The notes: a model not told the origin generated them from the sequence alone. Positions 36,431-44,443 are shown, numbered from the stretch's first letter. The stretch is DNA of 64,000 bases from Psychrobacter sp. NZS113 (GCF_015864825.1 NZ_JADYWL010000005.1:124001-188000), one strand, 5' to 3'. Numbers and translations: made by a program.

Positions 36431-36616
36431 TAGGGCATGTCTTCAATTCACTCGATAATCATCTAGATACTCATCTAAATGGGCTAAAAATGACTAAATC
36501 TTGCCAAACATCGTCAAATAGCTGGTAAATATCCCGATATTATCTGCGCTACTTTTCTTGTTTGACGTCAATTTATCTCATTTTTATCACCATTTTTGAA
36601 ACGAAGACACGCCCTA
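36431..36616 (-). repeat. 186-bp element with terminal inverted repeats, copy A
   Basis: It starts TAGGGCATGTCTTCAATTCA and ends TGAAACGAAGACACGCCCTA, so the ends are inverted repeats of about 15 bp. The reverse complement matches the element at 54740-54913 along its whole length, with one small length difference. No coding capacity is seen. Confidence 0.8.
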
Positions 36617-36738
36617 GACTAATGATCTGACAGCACATTTATAACGCGTTAAATATATGGCTATATGCTCATCGCCAGTACAGACTTGAATAATAGGCTG
36701 AGTGCCACTATAAATGGGCAATAAAGCTCTTAACTTAA

Positions 36739-36773
36739 TATAGTTGATTCAGTTTAATAAAAGATTGACTATA
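36739..36773 (+). repeat. 35-bp internally deleted copy of the 107-bp element
   Basis: It consists only of the two ends of the 107-bp family: TATAGTTGATTCAGTTTAA from the left joined to TAAAAGATTGACTATA from the right. It lies 32 nt upstream of the DUF493 gene, within its likely promoter/leader. Confidence 0.75.
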
Positions 36774-36805
36774 GCTCACATTTTAATAAAAGCGAGGCAC
36801 ACATC

Positions 36806-37189
36806 ATGAGTGATGATTCAAAAGACACTGATAATCAAAACACTAATCAAAACGCCAAAGACGTCACCATGACGGACATGACACCCAATGAAGGCGTCTT
36901 AAAAGGTAAAAGAACCGACATCCAAAATCCAGATCTTTGGGATTTTCCCATGAACTACCCATTGAGCATCATTGGTCATGAAGGCGAGCATGAAGGCTTG
37001 CTTAATGAAGTGAAGCTGATCCTCGGTAGCCAGTTCCCTGATTTTGATTTGGCCTCTATAGAAGTCAAACCATCTAAAACGGGGCGCTTCCATTCAGCGC
37101 GCGTCAATTTATACCTCACAGACGCCGATCAAGTGAATACACTTTACGCGTCATTGGACAATGCCAAAACAGTTCGCATGGTTGTATAA
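36806..37189 (+). CDS. DUF493 (YbeD-like) protein
   Basis: A 127-aa protein whose C-terminal 85 residues match the YbeD/DUF493 fold (LWDFPMNYPLSIIGHEG... HSARVNLYLTDADQVNTLYASL), a small alpha-beta domain with an ACT-like topology. In E. coli ybeD sits between dacA and lipB; here the neighbours differ. The N-terminal 40 residues are polar and low-complexity. GAGG precedes the start. Its biochemical role is unknown. A hairpin terminator follows at 37233. Confidence 0.8.
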   Translation: MSDDSKDTDNQNTNQNAKDVTMTDMTPNEGVLKGKRTDIQNPDLWDFPMNYPLSIIGHEGEHEGLLNEVKLILGSQFPDFDLASIEVKPSKTGRFHSARVNLYLTDADQVNTLYASLDNAKTVRMVV

Positions 37190-37232
37190 ACCGGTAATGG
37201 GTGTTTAGAAAAAAACAACCCCTTTTCCGTCC

Positions 37233-37263
37233 AAATCGTCACTCATATGGGTGGCGATTTTTT
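37233..37263 (+). terminator. Terminator of the DUF493 gene
   Basis: A hairpin, AAATCGTCAC with GTGGCGATTT (one G-T pair), loop of 8, followed by a T run. Confidence 0.7.
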
Positions 37264-37494
37264 GTGGTTTGGTGTACAATCTGCGCCCGCATTATTGCCA
37301 GTACGATCACTATTATCAGTCGACAATAACCGATTAAATAAAAATCAAACCGTCACGATATTTTTACAAAAAATTTATAATGAGCGCATTTGCGTCTAAC
37401 CCTTATCCCATCGTCCTTTGCCAAAATTTGGACTGTCTACAACCTCGTAGCAACATAGTTTTATTCTAAAATCAATATAGTATTTTCAAAATTT

Positions 37495-37540
37495 TCCCGC
37501 TATATTGTGCCTACCAATTAATAAACACGCTATATGTAGT
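37495..37540 (+). promoter_or_regulatory. Pair of candidate NrdR boxes upstream of nrdA
   Basis: Two imperfect dyads share CGCTATAT and have centres 30 bp apart (near 37502/37503 and 37532/37533). The first matches the right half of the published NrdR consensus (TATTGTG) and the second the left half (ACAC followed by two mismatches and TATAT). A tandem pair spaced three helical turns apart is the usual NrdR arrangement before ribonucleotide reductase genes. The rest of the 528-bp leader (37190-37717) shows nothing else assignable. Confidence 0.5.
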
Positions 37541-37717
37541 ACTCAGTGATTTTAACCGTCACTACGAGTATCGGGTATTTTTTGCCTTAAAAAAAGAGCA
37601 GCCAACGCCAGCAGTTACCGTGTTTAGATAGCGTTTTTAAATAAGTAGTACGATAAAAAACGTTGAGCGGGTTTTACCGTTTGACGAATAATATAAGCAA
37701 CCAAAATAGAGGCCAGC

Positions 37718-39994
37718 ATGACACATATCGACAAAATCAAAGTGACCAAACGTGACGGACGATTAGAACTTATTGATTTAGATAAAATTCATAAGGTAAT
37801 CGAGTGGGCAGCTCACAATTTGGATAATGTGTCGGTATCACAAGTTGAGCTAAAATCGCACATCCAGTTTTATGAAGGCATCAAAACTCGTGACATCCAT
37901 GAGACGATCATCAAGTCTGCTGCTGATCTTATCTCTGAAACCACGCCTGATTATCAGTATCTAGCGGCGCGTTTGGCTATTTTCCATCTACGTAAGATTG
38001 CTTATAACAAGTTCACGCCTCCGCATCTGTATGACCATGTCAAAACCCTGACTGATGCTGGCAAATATGATGAGCATATCTTAGCTGACTACAGCCGTGC
38101 AGAGTTTGATGAGTTAGAAGAATACCTTGATCACTGGCGCGATATGAATCTTGCCTATGCCGCTGTTGAGCAAATGGCAGGCAAATACCTTGTTCAAGAT
38201 CGCGTGAGCAAGACTGTATTTGAAAGCCCTCAGTTCTTGTACATGCTGGTTGGTATGTGCTTGTTCAGCCGTTATGAGAAGTCAGAGCGTATGAACTATG
38301 TGAAGCGCTTCTATGATGCGACCTCACAATTCAAAATCTCACTACCGACGCCTATCATGTCTGGTGTGCGTACCCCATCGCGTCAGTTTAGCTCGTGCGT
38401 ATTGATCGAATGTGGTGATAGCCTAGACTCTATCAACGCGACCACTAGCGCCATCGTACGCTATGTGTCACAGCGTGCTGGTATCGGCATCAACGCTGGT
38501 CGTATCCGCGCCCTTGGTAGCCCTATCCGTGGCGGCGAAGCACAGCACACTGGCTGTATCCCATTCTATAAATTGTTCCAAACGGCTGTTAAATGCTGCT
38601 CACAAGGTGGCGTCCGTGGCGGTGCAGCGACTCTATTTTACCCATTGTGGCATTTAGAAGTTGAGTCATTACTGGTACTCAAAAACAACCGCGGCGTCGA
38701 AGACAACCGTGTCCGTCATATGGACTACGGCGTACAGTTAAACAAAACAATGTACACGCGCCTCATCAAAGGACAAGACATCTCTCTATTCTCACCAGGT
38801 GATACGCCAGGCTTGTATGATGCGTTCTTTGAAGATCAAGACAAGTTCGAAGAGTTATACACCAAGTACGAGAACGACCCTGCTATTCGTAGCCGTCAAA
38901 TCCCAGCCGCAGACTTGTTCAGCCTAATGATGCAAGAGCGCGCCAGTACGGGTCGTATCTATATCCAAAACGTCGATCATTGCAACACGCATAGCCCATT
39001 TGACGCGACGGTTGCGCCGATTCGCCAGTCAAACCTATGTATGGAAATCGCGCTACCGACCAAGCCACTTGATAACATCAATGACGAAGAAGGCGAAATC
39101 GCCCTTTGTACGTTATCAGCAGTCAACTTGGGTAAAGTCGAAAACGTCAGCGACATCGAAGAGCCTGCCGAGCTAATCGTCCGTGCGCTTGATGCCCTGC
39201 TCGATTATCAAGACTACCCAGTAAAAGCGGCTCAAAACGGCAGTATGCGTCGCCGTACGCTCGGTGTAGGCGTGATTAACTATGCTTATTACCTTGCCAA
39301 GAATGGCGTACGCTATTCAGACGACAGCGCGCTTGGTCTCACGCATCAAACGTTTGAAGCATTGCAATTCTATCTCTTGAAAGCGTCAAACAAATTGGCA
39401 AAAGAGCAAGGCGCATGCCCTGCGTTCAATGAGACGACGTACTCACAAGGTATCTTGCCGATTGATACGTACAAAGCCGACTTGGATAAAATCTGCCAAG
39501 AGCCGCTACATCTCGATTGGGAAACGCTACGTGGCGAGATCACAGAGTACGGTCTACGCAACTCTACCCTAACCGCATTGATGCCGTCTGAGACCTCTAG
39601 TCAGATCGCCAACGCGACCAACGGTATCGAGCCACCACGTGGTCTGGTCTCTATCAAAGCGTCAAAAGACGGTATCTTAAAGCAAGTCGTGCCTGAGATT
39701 ACGACGCTAAAAGATCAGTACGAGCTACTATGGCAAATGCCAAACAATGACGGTTACCTAAAGCTGGTCGCTGTCATGCAGAAGTTCGTCGATCAAAGCA
39801 TCTCTGCCAACACCAACTACGATCCAGTCCGTTATGCAGGTGGCCGTGTACCAATGAAGATACTGCTAAAAGACTTGCTCAACGCTTATAAAATGGGCGT
39901 GAAGACGTTGTACTACCATAACACTCGTGATGGTGCGAACGATGCCCAAGCGGATATGGAAGATGATTGTGCTGGCGGTGCATGCAAAATCTAG
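37718..39994 (+). CDS. nrdA: Ribonucleoside-diphosphate reductase class Ia, alpha subunit
   Basis: A 758-aa catalytic subunit that reduces ribonucleoside diphosphates to deoxy forms. An N-terminal ATP-cone (VTKRDGRLELIDLDKIHKV) gives allosteric control. The barrel carries SRQFSSCVLIE, NAGRIRALGSPIRGG and NLCMEIALP with active-site cysteines, and the C-terminus DDCAGGACKI carries the shuttle cysteines. Length matches E. coli NrdA (761). AGAGG lies upstream of the ATG. Candidate NrdR boxes lie about 180-220 bp upstream. Unusually, nrdB does not follow directly: about 4.9 kb with several unrelated genes separates the two subunits. Confidence 0.95.
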   Translation: MTHIDKIKVTKRDGRLELIDLDKIHKVIEWAAHNLDNVSVSQVELKSHIQFYEGIKTRDIHETIIKSAADLISETTPDYQYLAARLAIFHLRKIAYNKFTPPHLYDHVKTLTDAGKYDEHILADYSRAEFDELEEYLDHWRDMNLAYAAVEQMAGKYLVQDRVSKTVFESPQFLYMLVGMCLFSRYEKSERMNYVKRFYDATSQFKISLPTPIMSGVRTPSRQFSSCVLIECGDSLDSINATTSAIVRYVSQRAGIGINAGRIRALGSPIRGGEAQHTGCIPFYKLFQTAVKCCSQGGVRGGAATLFYPLWHLEVESLLVLKNNRGVEDNRVRHMDYGVQLNKTMYTRLIKGQDISLFSPGDTPGLYDAFFEDQDKFEELYTKYENDPAIRSRQIPAADLFSLMMQERASTGRIYIQNVDHCNTHSPFDATVAPIRQSNLCMEIALPTKPLDNINDEEGEIALCTLSAVNLGKVENVSDIEEPAELIVRALDALLDYQDYPVKAAQNGSMRRRTLGVGVINYAYYLAKNGVRYSDDSALGLTHQTFEALQFYLLKASNKLAKEQGACPAFNETTYSQGILPIDTYKADLDKICQEPLHLDWETLRGEITEYGLRNSTLTALMPSETSSQIANATNGIEPPRGLVSIKASKDGILKQVVPEITTLKDQYELLWQMPNNDGYLKLVAVMQKFVDQSISANTNYDPVRYAGGRVPMKILLKDLLNAYKMGVKTLYYHNTRDGANDAQADMEDDCAGGACKI

Positions 39995-40081
39995 ATTGAT
40001 GAATAGCAGGCTTGGCTTGTGAGTTGAGCCTGCTATTTTCTGCTTGGTATTCTTATGCAAAAAAGATAGGCATCATAAATT

Positions 40082-40714
40082 ATGTTTAATAACAGTTTTA
40101 ATCGATTAAGTAATTGCAAAAAAAACTGTTCATCTAATGAAAGCACACTCAAAAACGACGAAAGCCTAGACGATAGCGATGACTGGGAATCTAAGTATGA
40201 TGTAAGTATCTCTGTATTAAAAGAAGAGTACTTACAATGCATATCTAGAATTAGAAATGTTGATGAAAAAGCTAACAAGTACTTGCTAGTTATCTCTATT
40301 ATAACCACTGGACTATTCGTTATCCTATCTAGTTCAGCAATAGAAAGCTTAGAGTTCAATTATTTAAATTCATTAGTCGCTTTTCAATTAACTATAGCAT
40401 TTATGATAACTTTTATAATTGGAATATGGTACGGAAACTTAATATTGAGAGCAATACTGAATTGCTTCAACTTAGTTGAGCTACAGAAAATGCCTGATAT
40501 TTTAGAGCTTCTTAATGATGCTGGATCTGACAATTCAGCACAGTACAAACACCTTTTGATTAGCTGTTATCAGCAATCTATTAATGCCATGGACAAAACT
40601 GTTAGCGCTAAACAAGAGCACATCAAAGTAATATCAAAAAATATTAAATTTTTTATTGTATTCTTATCTTCTTCATTAATATGTCTAATTACATTAAAAA
40701 TAATAGGAATATAG
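40082..40714 (+). CDS. Three-helix membrane protein of unknown function (possible 2TM/Pycsar-type effector-like)
   Basis: A 210-aa protein I cannot assign with certainty. A polar N-terminus (1-40, acidic) leads into a helical segment ending NVDEKANKY (DEKA at 61-64), then two membrane helices (about 67-85 and 97-118), an amphipathic soluble stretch with a coiled-coil-like helix (about 155-188), and a C-terminal membrane helix (about 189-207). The D-x-K-A motif just before a helix pair recalls the membrane effectors of nucleotide-signalling defence systems (Pycsar TM and SLATT families); that is a motif-level resemblance only. It stops one base before the ATG of the next small gene. The coding sequence is A+T-rich compared with nrdA, suggesting transfer. 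Confidence 0.6.
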   Translation: MFNNSFNRLSNCKKNCSSNESTLKNDESLDDSDDWESKYDVSISVLKEEYLQCISRIRNVDEKANKYLLVISIITTGLFVILSSSAIESLEFNYLNSLVAFQLTIAFMITFIIGIWYGNLILRAILNCFNLVELQKMPDILELLNDAGSDNSAQYKHLLISCYQQSINAMDKTVSAKQEHIKVISKNIKFFIVFLSSSLICLITLKIIGI

Positions 40715-40715
40715 T

Positions 40716-40907
40716 ATGACAAAGAAAAACCCTAACCCTCCTACTAGTAATGTTAGTAAACCCGCTAAGACTGATAAAAATAGCATGCCTACAACTAATT
40801 CTTATCCTAGAACTGGTACTACGAATGCGAATAACGAAAATAGAGTAAATACAGTTAATAGAAATGTTTCTTTCATGGATTTAATCATCTATAAGGATAA
40901 TAAATAG
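40716..40907 (+). CDS. Small polar protein (63 aa), partner of the upstream membrane protein
   Basis: A 63-aa Asn/Thr/Pro/Lys-rich, probably disordered peptide with a more hydrophobic C-terminal end (NVSFMDLIIYKDNK). Its ATG lies one base after the stop of the preceding gene, with AGGA 7 nt upstream inside the end of that gene, so the two are translationally coupled. No family was recognised. The tight coupling and its own ribosome-binding site argue that it is real. A palindromic repeat begins 3 nt after its stop. Confidence 0.55.
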   Translation: MTKKNPNPPTSNVSKPAKTDKNSMPTTNSYPRTGTTNANNENRVNTVNRNVSFMDLIIYKDNK

Positions 40908-40909
40908 TT

Positions 40910-40975
40910 GTAGGGTGCGCCCAACGCATCGATGATATGCAAATTGTGTTTAAAAGTGTGCGAGGCACACCCTAC
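40910..40975. repeat. 66-bp palindromic repeat (GTAGGGTGCGC type)
   Basis: The ends GTAGGGTGCGCCCAACGCA and TGTGCGAGGCACACCCTAC are inverted repeats. A second partial copy of the left arm occurs at 41663-41683. This looks like a short dispersed palindrome rather than a terminator, since no T-run follows. Confidence 0.65.
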
Positions 40976-40999
40976 GCCTGTTAGATAGGTTGGATAAAA

Positions 41000-41689
41000 A
41001 TGCAGATGCTTATTCCTTTTCTCATTCAAGAGATGTCAAAACTCATCTCGGACAATGAACCAGTAGATGCTAATGAATTAGATGAACTTGTTAATTCAAG
41101 AAATATCCCTCTAAGAGAAAATCATCGACAATTTTTAATTAAATATGGTAACTGTAAGACACTTCTAATCAACGGATTTAGTGATTTTACTTTTAAGCAG
41201 TTTAAAGACTATTATTTAGATGATGAACTCTTTTATACGGATAGAATACCTTTAAGTACTGTATATATTGGAACAGACTTTGCCGATGAACTTCTATGCA
41301 TAGATAACAAGACTGGAAAAATATACGTTTACTACGATCAAAAAAAAGACCTTCTTTACTACGATCGCTTAGAAAGCTTACTGTTCACTTGCTTTATGAA
41401 GTCTAATTACTTAGAGACAGTTTTTGATAGAATTCGTCGCAATATCAAAATATTTAGTCCAAAAGCATTTTTAAAGAAGAATGAGAAACATAAAATTTGT
41501 GATATTCAAGGCGATTCTTACTATTTGATAGGCAACGAGCTTTACCTTGTACGAAATGATGTCTATGAAACGTATTATGCGCCTCTTCACCTTTTCAAAA
41601 TTAAATATAGATTTATGATGGCTAATGTTTATGAAGGTGGTGTGATTAACGATTATCTTAGTTGTAGAGTGCGCCCAGCGCACCAATAA
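41000..41689 (+). CDS. SMI1/KNR4 (SUKH)-like protein
   Basis: A 229-aa protein whose first 140 residues look like a SUKH domain: a helical start, then IPLRENHRQFLIKYGNC (the 'lP..y..fl..yG' motif), then alternating strands with YIGTDFADELLCIDNKTGKIYVYY. SUKH proteins are frequent immunity proteins of contact-dependent and polymorphic toxins, but others are housekeeping. The C-terminal third (about 150-229) is unassigned. The last residues, SCRVRPAHQ, are encoded by an inserted GTAGAGTGCGC repeat, so the original C-terminus has probably been replaced. No toxin gene with recognisable domains is adjacent, so it may be an orphan. The sequence is A+T-rich. Confidence 0.62.
   Translation: MQMLIPFLIQEMSKLISDNEPVDANELDELVNSRNIPLRENHRQFLIKYGNCKTLLINGFSDFTFKQFKDYYLDDELFYTDRIPLSTVYIGTDFADELLCIDNKTGKIYVYYDQKKDLLYYDRLESLLFTCFMKSNYLETVFDRIRRNIKIFSPKAFLKKNEKHKICDIQGDSYYLIGNELYLVRNDVYETYYAPLHLFKIKYRFMMANVYEGGVINDYLSCRVRPAHQ
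41663..41683 (+). repeat. Half copy of the GTAGGGTGCGC repeat inside the SUKH-like gene end
   Basis: GTAGAGTGCGCCCAGCGCACC matches the left arm of the repeat at 40910. It encodes the C-terminal CRVRPAH of the overlapping gene. Confidence 0.6.
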
Positions 41690-41732
41690 GATAACAATCT
41701 AATATTTACGCTAATGACGAGAGAATACAACT

Positions 41733-42989
41733 ATGAAAATAAGTAATATGTCGCTATTCTCTTGTCTACTCATCACCTCTGTGCTATCAACACCAGTGAA
41801 CGCTCAAACTGAAGATAGTATTAAAAAATTAGTCGAAAAGAACGTCGTTGAAGCGTGCGACTGCGTTAAGAATATTGACTATATTGATAACTTCATAGAT
41901 TTTAATATGAAGTTTGATCAATGCATTCAATCAGAAAATAACAGTCTTTTAAAACAAGAAGAGGCTTATCAAACATATAATGACTTGATGTATGAACGCG
42001 TAGAGTCTTGTGGCAACTTTGCTAAAACAGTAGATGATTTTTTACAACATCCAGAGCCGAAACTGTCTGACCCTATCTACAACAATCAAAAACAGTATAA
42101 AGAAATAGCTAAAAGTATCGTCGGACAGTATTCAATGTCTTTTGGAAACTATTCTCCAGAAGGAGGAGCGAGTTTGGCGCTGCTCGATAATCAAAGATAT
42201 GTCATAGTTGGATTCGGCGTCGTATTGGTCGGTGATTGGAGAATAGTAAAAGGCAAGTATTTACACCTGATACCTCATCGTACTGAGTACCCATTTTACG
42301 TCTTTGGTCGTCATAACACCGAATTGAAAGATAAAACTAAGATAAGATTTAAAGGTAGTGGATTTAGTGAGTCAACACTCATTCGGTATGGCGAAATATC
42401 TCAAGATACGCCTATTTTAATGCCTATTTTGCACATAGATAACCAATATCCTTATGATGCAAAAATTCCTCACATACCTAGAGCACTATCACTAGCTTAT
42501 AACTCTGATTATGAGAATAATGATGATGAAGCCATAGATATTTACACTTTTGATAATGATGAAGAACTTAATGATCTCTATGTCTTAGAATTCAATAAAT
42601 TGGCACGTAGAGAAGTCATGAAAGCGATTATTGGTGACGATGAATTGACTTTTGATCAAGGAACTACAACAAAGCGACCCTTACCAAGAGCTACGAGTGA
42701 AAATGCAGAATTTTATAAAGAGATATCAGATATCAAGCCATTTCCAAAGACACTGTACTACAACTTAGCGGGTAGATCATTTGATAGTAGAGATATCAAA
42801 CAATACAATTATACTTTTGACGACAACCTGAAAGCCTACGTTGCCAATATTAAGTGTCATGAAGACTGTCCCGCAGCAGATGATTATGACAATACTGATA
42901 TTTTCTATGAATATAAATCATTAGAAGATATCACAGTACAACAGAGTAAATTTAAAATAGCGAACACATTTGCTGTTCCTAGAGATTGA
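41733..42989 (+). CDS. Exported protein of unknown function (418 aa)
   Basis: A 418-aa protein with a clear Sec signal peptide (cleavage likely after STPVNA). No family was recognised. The mature N-terminus has a cysteine-containing helical segment (EACDCVKN, FDQCIQ, ESCGNF) that could form disulfides. The middle has a beta-rich stretch (IVGQYSMSFGNYSPEGGASLALLDNQRY, VGDWRIVKGKYLHLIP) that looks like a small lipocalin- or META-like barrel, and the C-terminal part is acidic. GAGAG precedes the ATG. It lies in the A+T-rich accessory stretch, 43 nt after the SUKH-like gene, and may be co-transcribed with it. Confidence 0.55.
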   Translation: MKISNMSLFSCLLITSVLSTPVNAQTEDSIKKLVEKNVVEACDCVKNIDYIDNFIDFNMKFDQCIQSENNSLLKQEEAYQTYNDLMYERVESCGNFAKTVDDFLQHPEPKLSDPIYNNQKQYKEIAKSIVGQYSMSFGNYSPEGGASLALLDNQRYVIVGFGVVLVGDWRIVKGKYLHLIPHRTEYPFYVFGRHNTELKDKTKIRFKGSGFSESTLIRYGEISQDTPILMPILHIDNQYPYDAKIPHIPRALSLAYNSDYENNDDEAIDIYTFDNDEELNDLYVLEFNKLARREVMKAIIGDDELTFDQGTTTKRPLPRATSENAEFYKEISDIKPFPKTLYYNLAGRSFDSRDIKQYNYTFDDNLKAYVANIKCHEDCPAADDYDNTDIFYEYKSLEDITVQQSKFKIANTFAVPRD

Positions 42990-43095
42990 AAATAGCAATG
43001 CTAATCAAGCCTAGGTTAAGGTGGGTTGGAGATCGTAACGCGCCAGCCATAACGCCAATAGCAAACCAATACTGAAATTTATACAAGAATATATT

Positions 43096-43533
43096 ATGCC
43101 TAGAATGAAGCCTTCTTTAGAACAATACTCACTGATGCTTTGCGCCCTATTCTGGACAACCATCACTGTGTTATATGTATTTGGTATATCAGGAGGGCTG
43201 GTAGGCATTATTTCTATCGGTATAGCGCTATTGATCTCTCACTTATTTTACATGCAACAAAACCGATTGATGACAGCACATGAACAGCTTGTATTTGCTC
43301 GAAAAAGCATATGTAACATTATTACTTTTTCTTGGGTACCGTTAGTCCTCATTTACTTCTTTTATCTGGATGAGGACAAACAAGCGCTATTCATATCTCT
43401 CTTTCACCCAAAAGTCTTACCCACCGCTTTTGTCAGTATAGGCATCGTTTCACTGGTGGCCTTTTTGGGAATTTGGGTAACCACCAAGGGTTATACGTAT
43501 TTATTAAAACGAGACATAGAGAAAAAAGCATAG
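43096..43533 (+). CDS. Small membrane protein of unknown function (145 aa)
   Basis: A 145-aa protein with four predicted membrane helices (about 12-31, 33-52, 72-90, 107-128) and a charged C-terminus. No family was recognised. It resembles small hypothetical inner-membrane proteins. The 106 nt upstream contain GGTGGGTTGG...AACGCGCCAGCC, possibly the worn remains of another dispersed repeat. No strong ribosome-binding site is visible, so the start is uncertain. Confidence 0.5.
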   Translation: MPRMKPSLEQYSLMLCALFWTTITVLYVFGISGGLVGIISIGIALLISHLFYMQQNRLMTAHEQLVFARKSICNIITFSWVPLVLIYFFYLDEDKQALFISLFHPKVLPTAFVSIGIVSLVAFLGIWVTTKGYTYLLKRDIEKKA

Positions 43534-43556
43534 CAAGTAAATATAATAGGTTCTCC

Positions 43557-43586
43557 TAGTGCGTATCCTCATTTTAGAAATGCTGA
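43557..43586 (+). repeat. End fragment of the 174-186-bp element
   Basis: About 30 bp closely match the first 30 bp of the element at 54740 (shared core TCCTCATTTTAGAAA, with three mismatches outside it). The remainder of the element is absent. It lies 24 nt upstream of the start I assign to the next gene. Confidence 0.6.
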
Positions 43587-43609
43587 GCACATTATCAAGG
43601 ATAAATTCC

Positions 43610-44443
43610 ATGAAAATTTTTAATATCTCAGTACTGCTATCAGCGCTATTGTTAGCGACTAGCAGTTATGCTGAAACTACAAGTAAGGAAGATGTAGAAG
43701 TAAATACACGTGACCAATGTGGCTACTATTACAGAGAGGCACTGAGCCATCCTGTTATTAAACGTGATGCTGCCGTGACTATAGATAAAGAAGCTGCTGA
43801 CTACATTCAACTCAAACATCGGTTCGCTGATGAATATATTATGAATGCTGATATCGGTGACTTCAGACCGACGGGTGGTGACTATAGTTTTGAAGATAAT
43901 AACCAAATGCTACAAGCTTTATCAATGGGTGACATTATATCGCAAAGCACTGCTGTAAAAGAATTAATAAGCTTATTTGGCTATTATTACTTAGGCGAAT
44001 ACGTGCCAAAGGATGACTATCAGGCCATCGCTTACTTAGAAAAGCTAGTTGAGTATTATAAACAAGACCGCCCAGAGTATGTTGACGAGCTGATACTAGG
44101 TGTGGCTATGTCCTTGAATGGCGGGATCAGCAAAGCCAATCCGCTTTGGGGAAATGACGATCCGACTCAGGTATTTAATTTACTCATAAAAGCAGGGTCA
44201 ATCGACACAGAAGCTATGATGATTGATGAGGACTTTGACAGCTCAGATGCTGATTGTGTCAAAAACATGCTACCTAAGATTGAAGCGCTGGCTAACCAAG
44301 GCAGTCGCTTGGCCATTCATAGGCTAGCAAAGCATTATAAAAATTTGAGCTCTGAAGGCATGGAAGTAAATAACGAGAAGATGATGTATTGGCAACAAAA
44401 AGCTGAAGAAAATCCCCTAATAGGCATCAAATGGTCCATTTAA
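43610..44443 (+). CDS. Exported Sel1-repeat-like protein (277 aa)
   Basis: A 277-aa protein with a Sec signal peptide (MKIFNISVLLSALLLATSSYA-E). The body is helical, with segments that look like degenerate Sel1/TPR repeats (ELISLFGYYYLGEYVPKDDYQAIAYLEKLVEYY and NQGSRLAIHRLAKHYKNLS...MMYWQQKAEENP). Sel1 proteins are adaptor-type scaffolds; no enzyme motif is present. I start at the ATG at 43610 (AAGGA upstream) because an in-frame GTG at 43559 lies within a repeat fragment and would put 17 residues before the signal peptide. It lies at the right end of the accessory stretch. Confidence 0.62.
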   Translation: MKIFNISVLLSALLLATSSYAETTSKEDVEVNTRDQCGYYYREALSHPVIKRDAAVTIDKEAADYIQLKHRFADEYIMNADIGDFRPTGGDYSFEDNNQMLQALSMGDIISQSTAVKELISLFGYYYLGEYVPKDDYQAIAYLEKLVEYYKQDRPEYVDELILGVAMSLNGGISKANPLWGNDDPTQVFNLLIKAGSIDTEAMMIDEDFDSSDADCVKNMLPKIEALANQGSRLAIHRLAKHYKNLSSEGMEVNNEKMMYWQQKAEENPLIGIKWSI

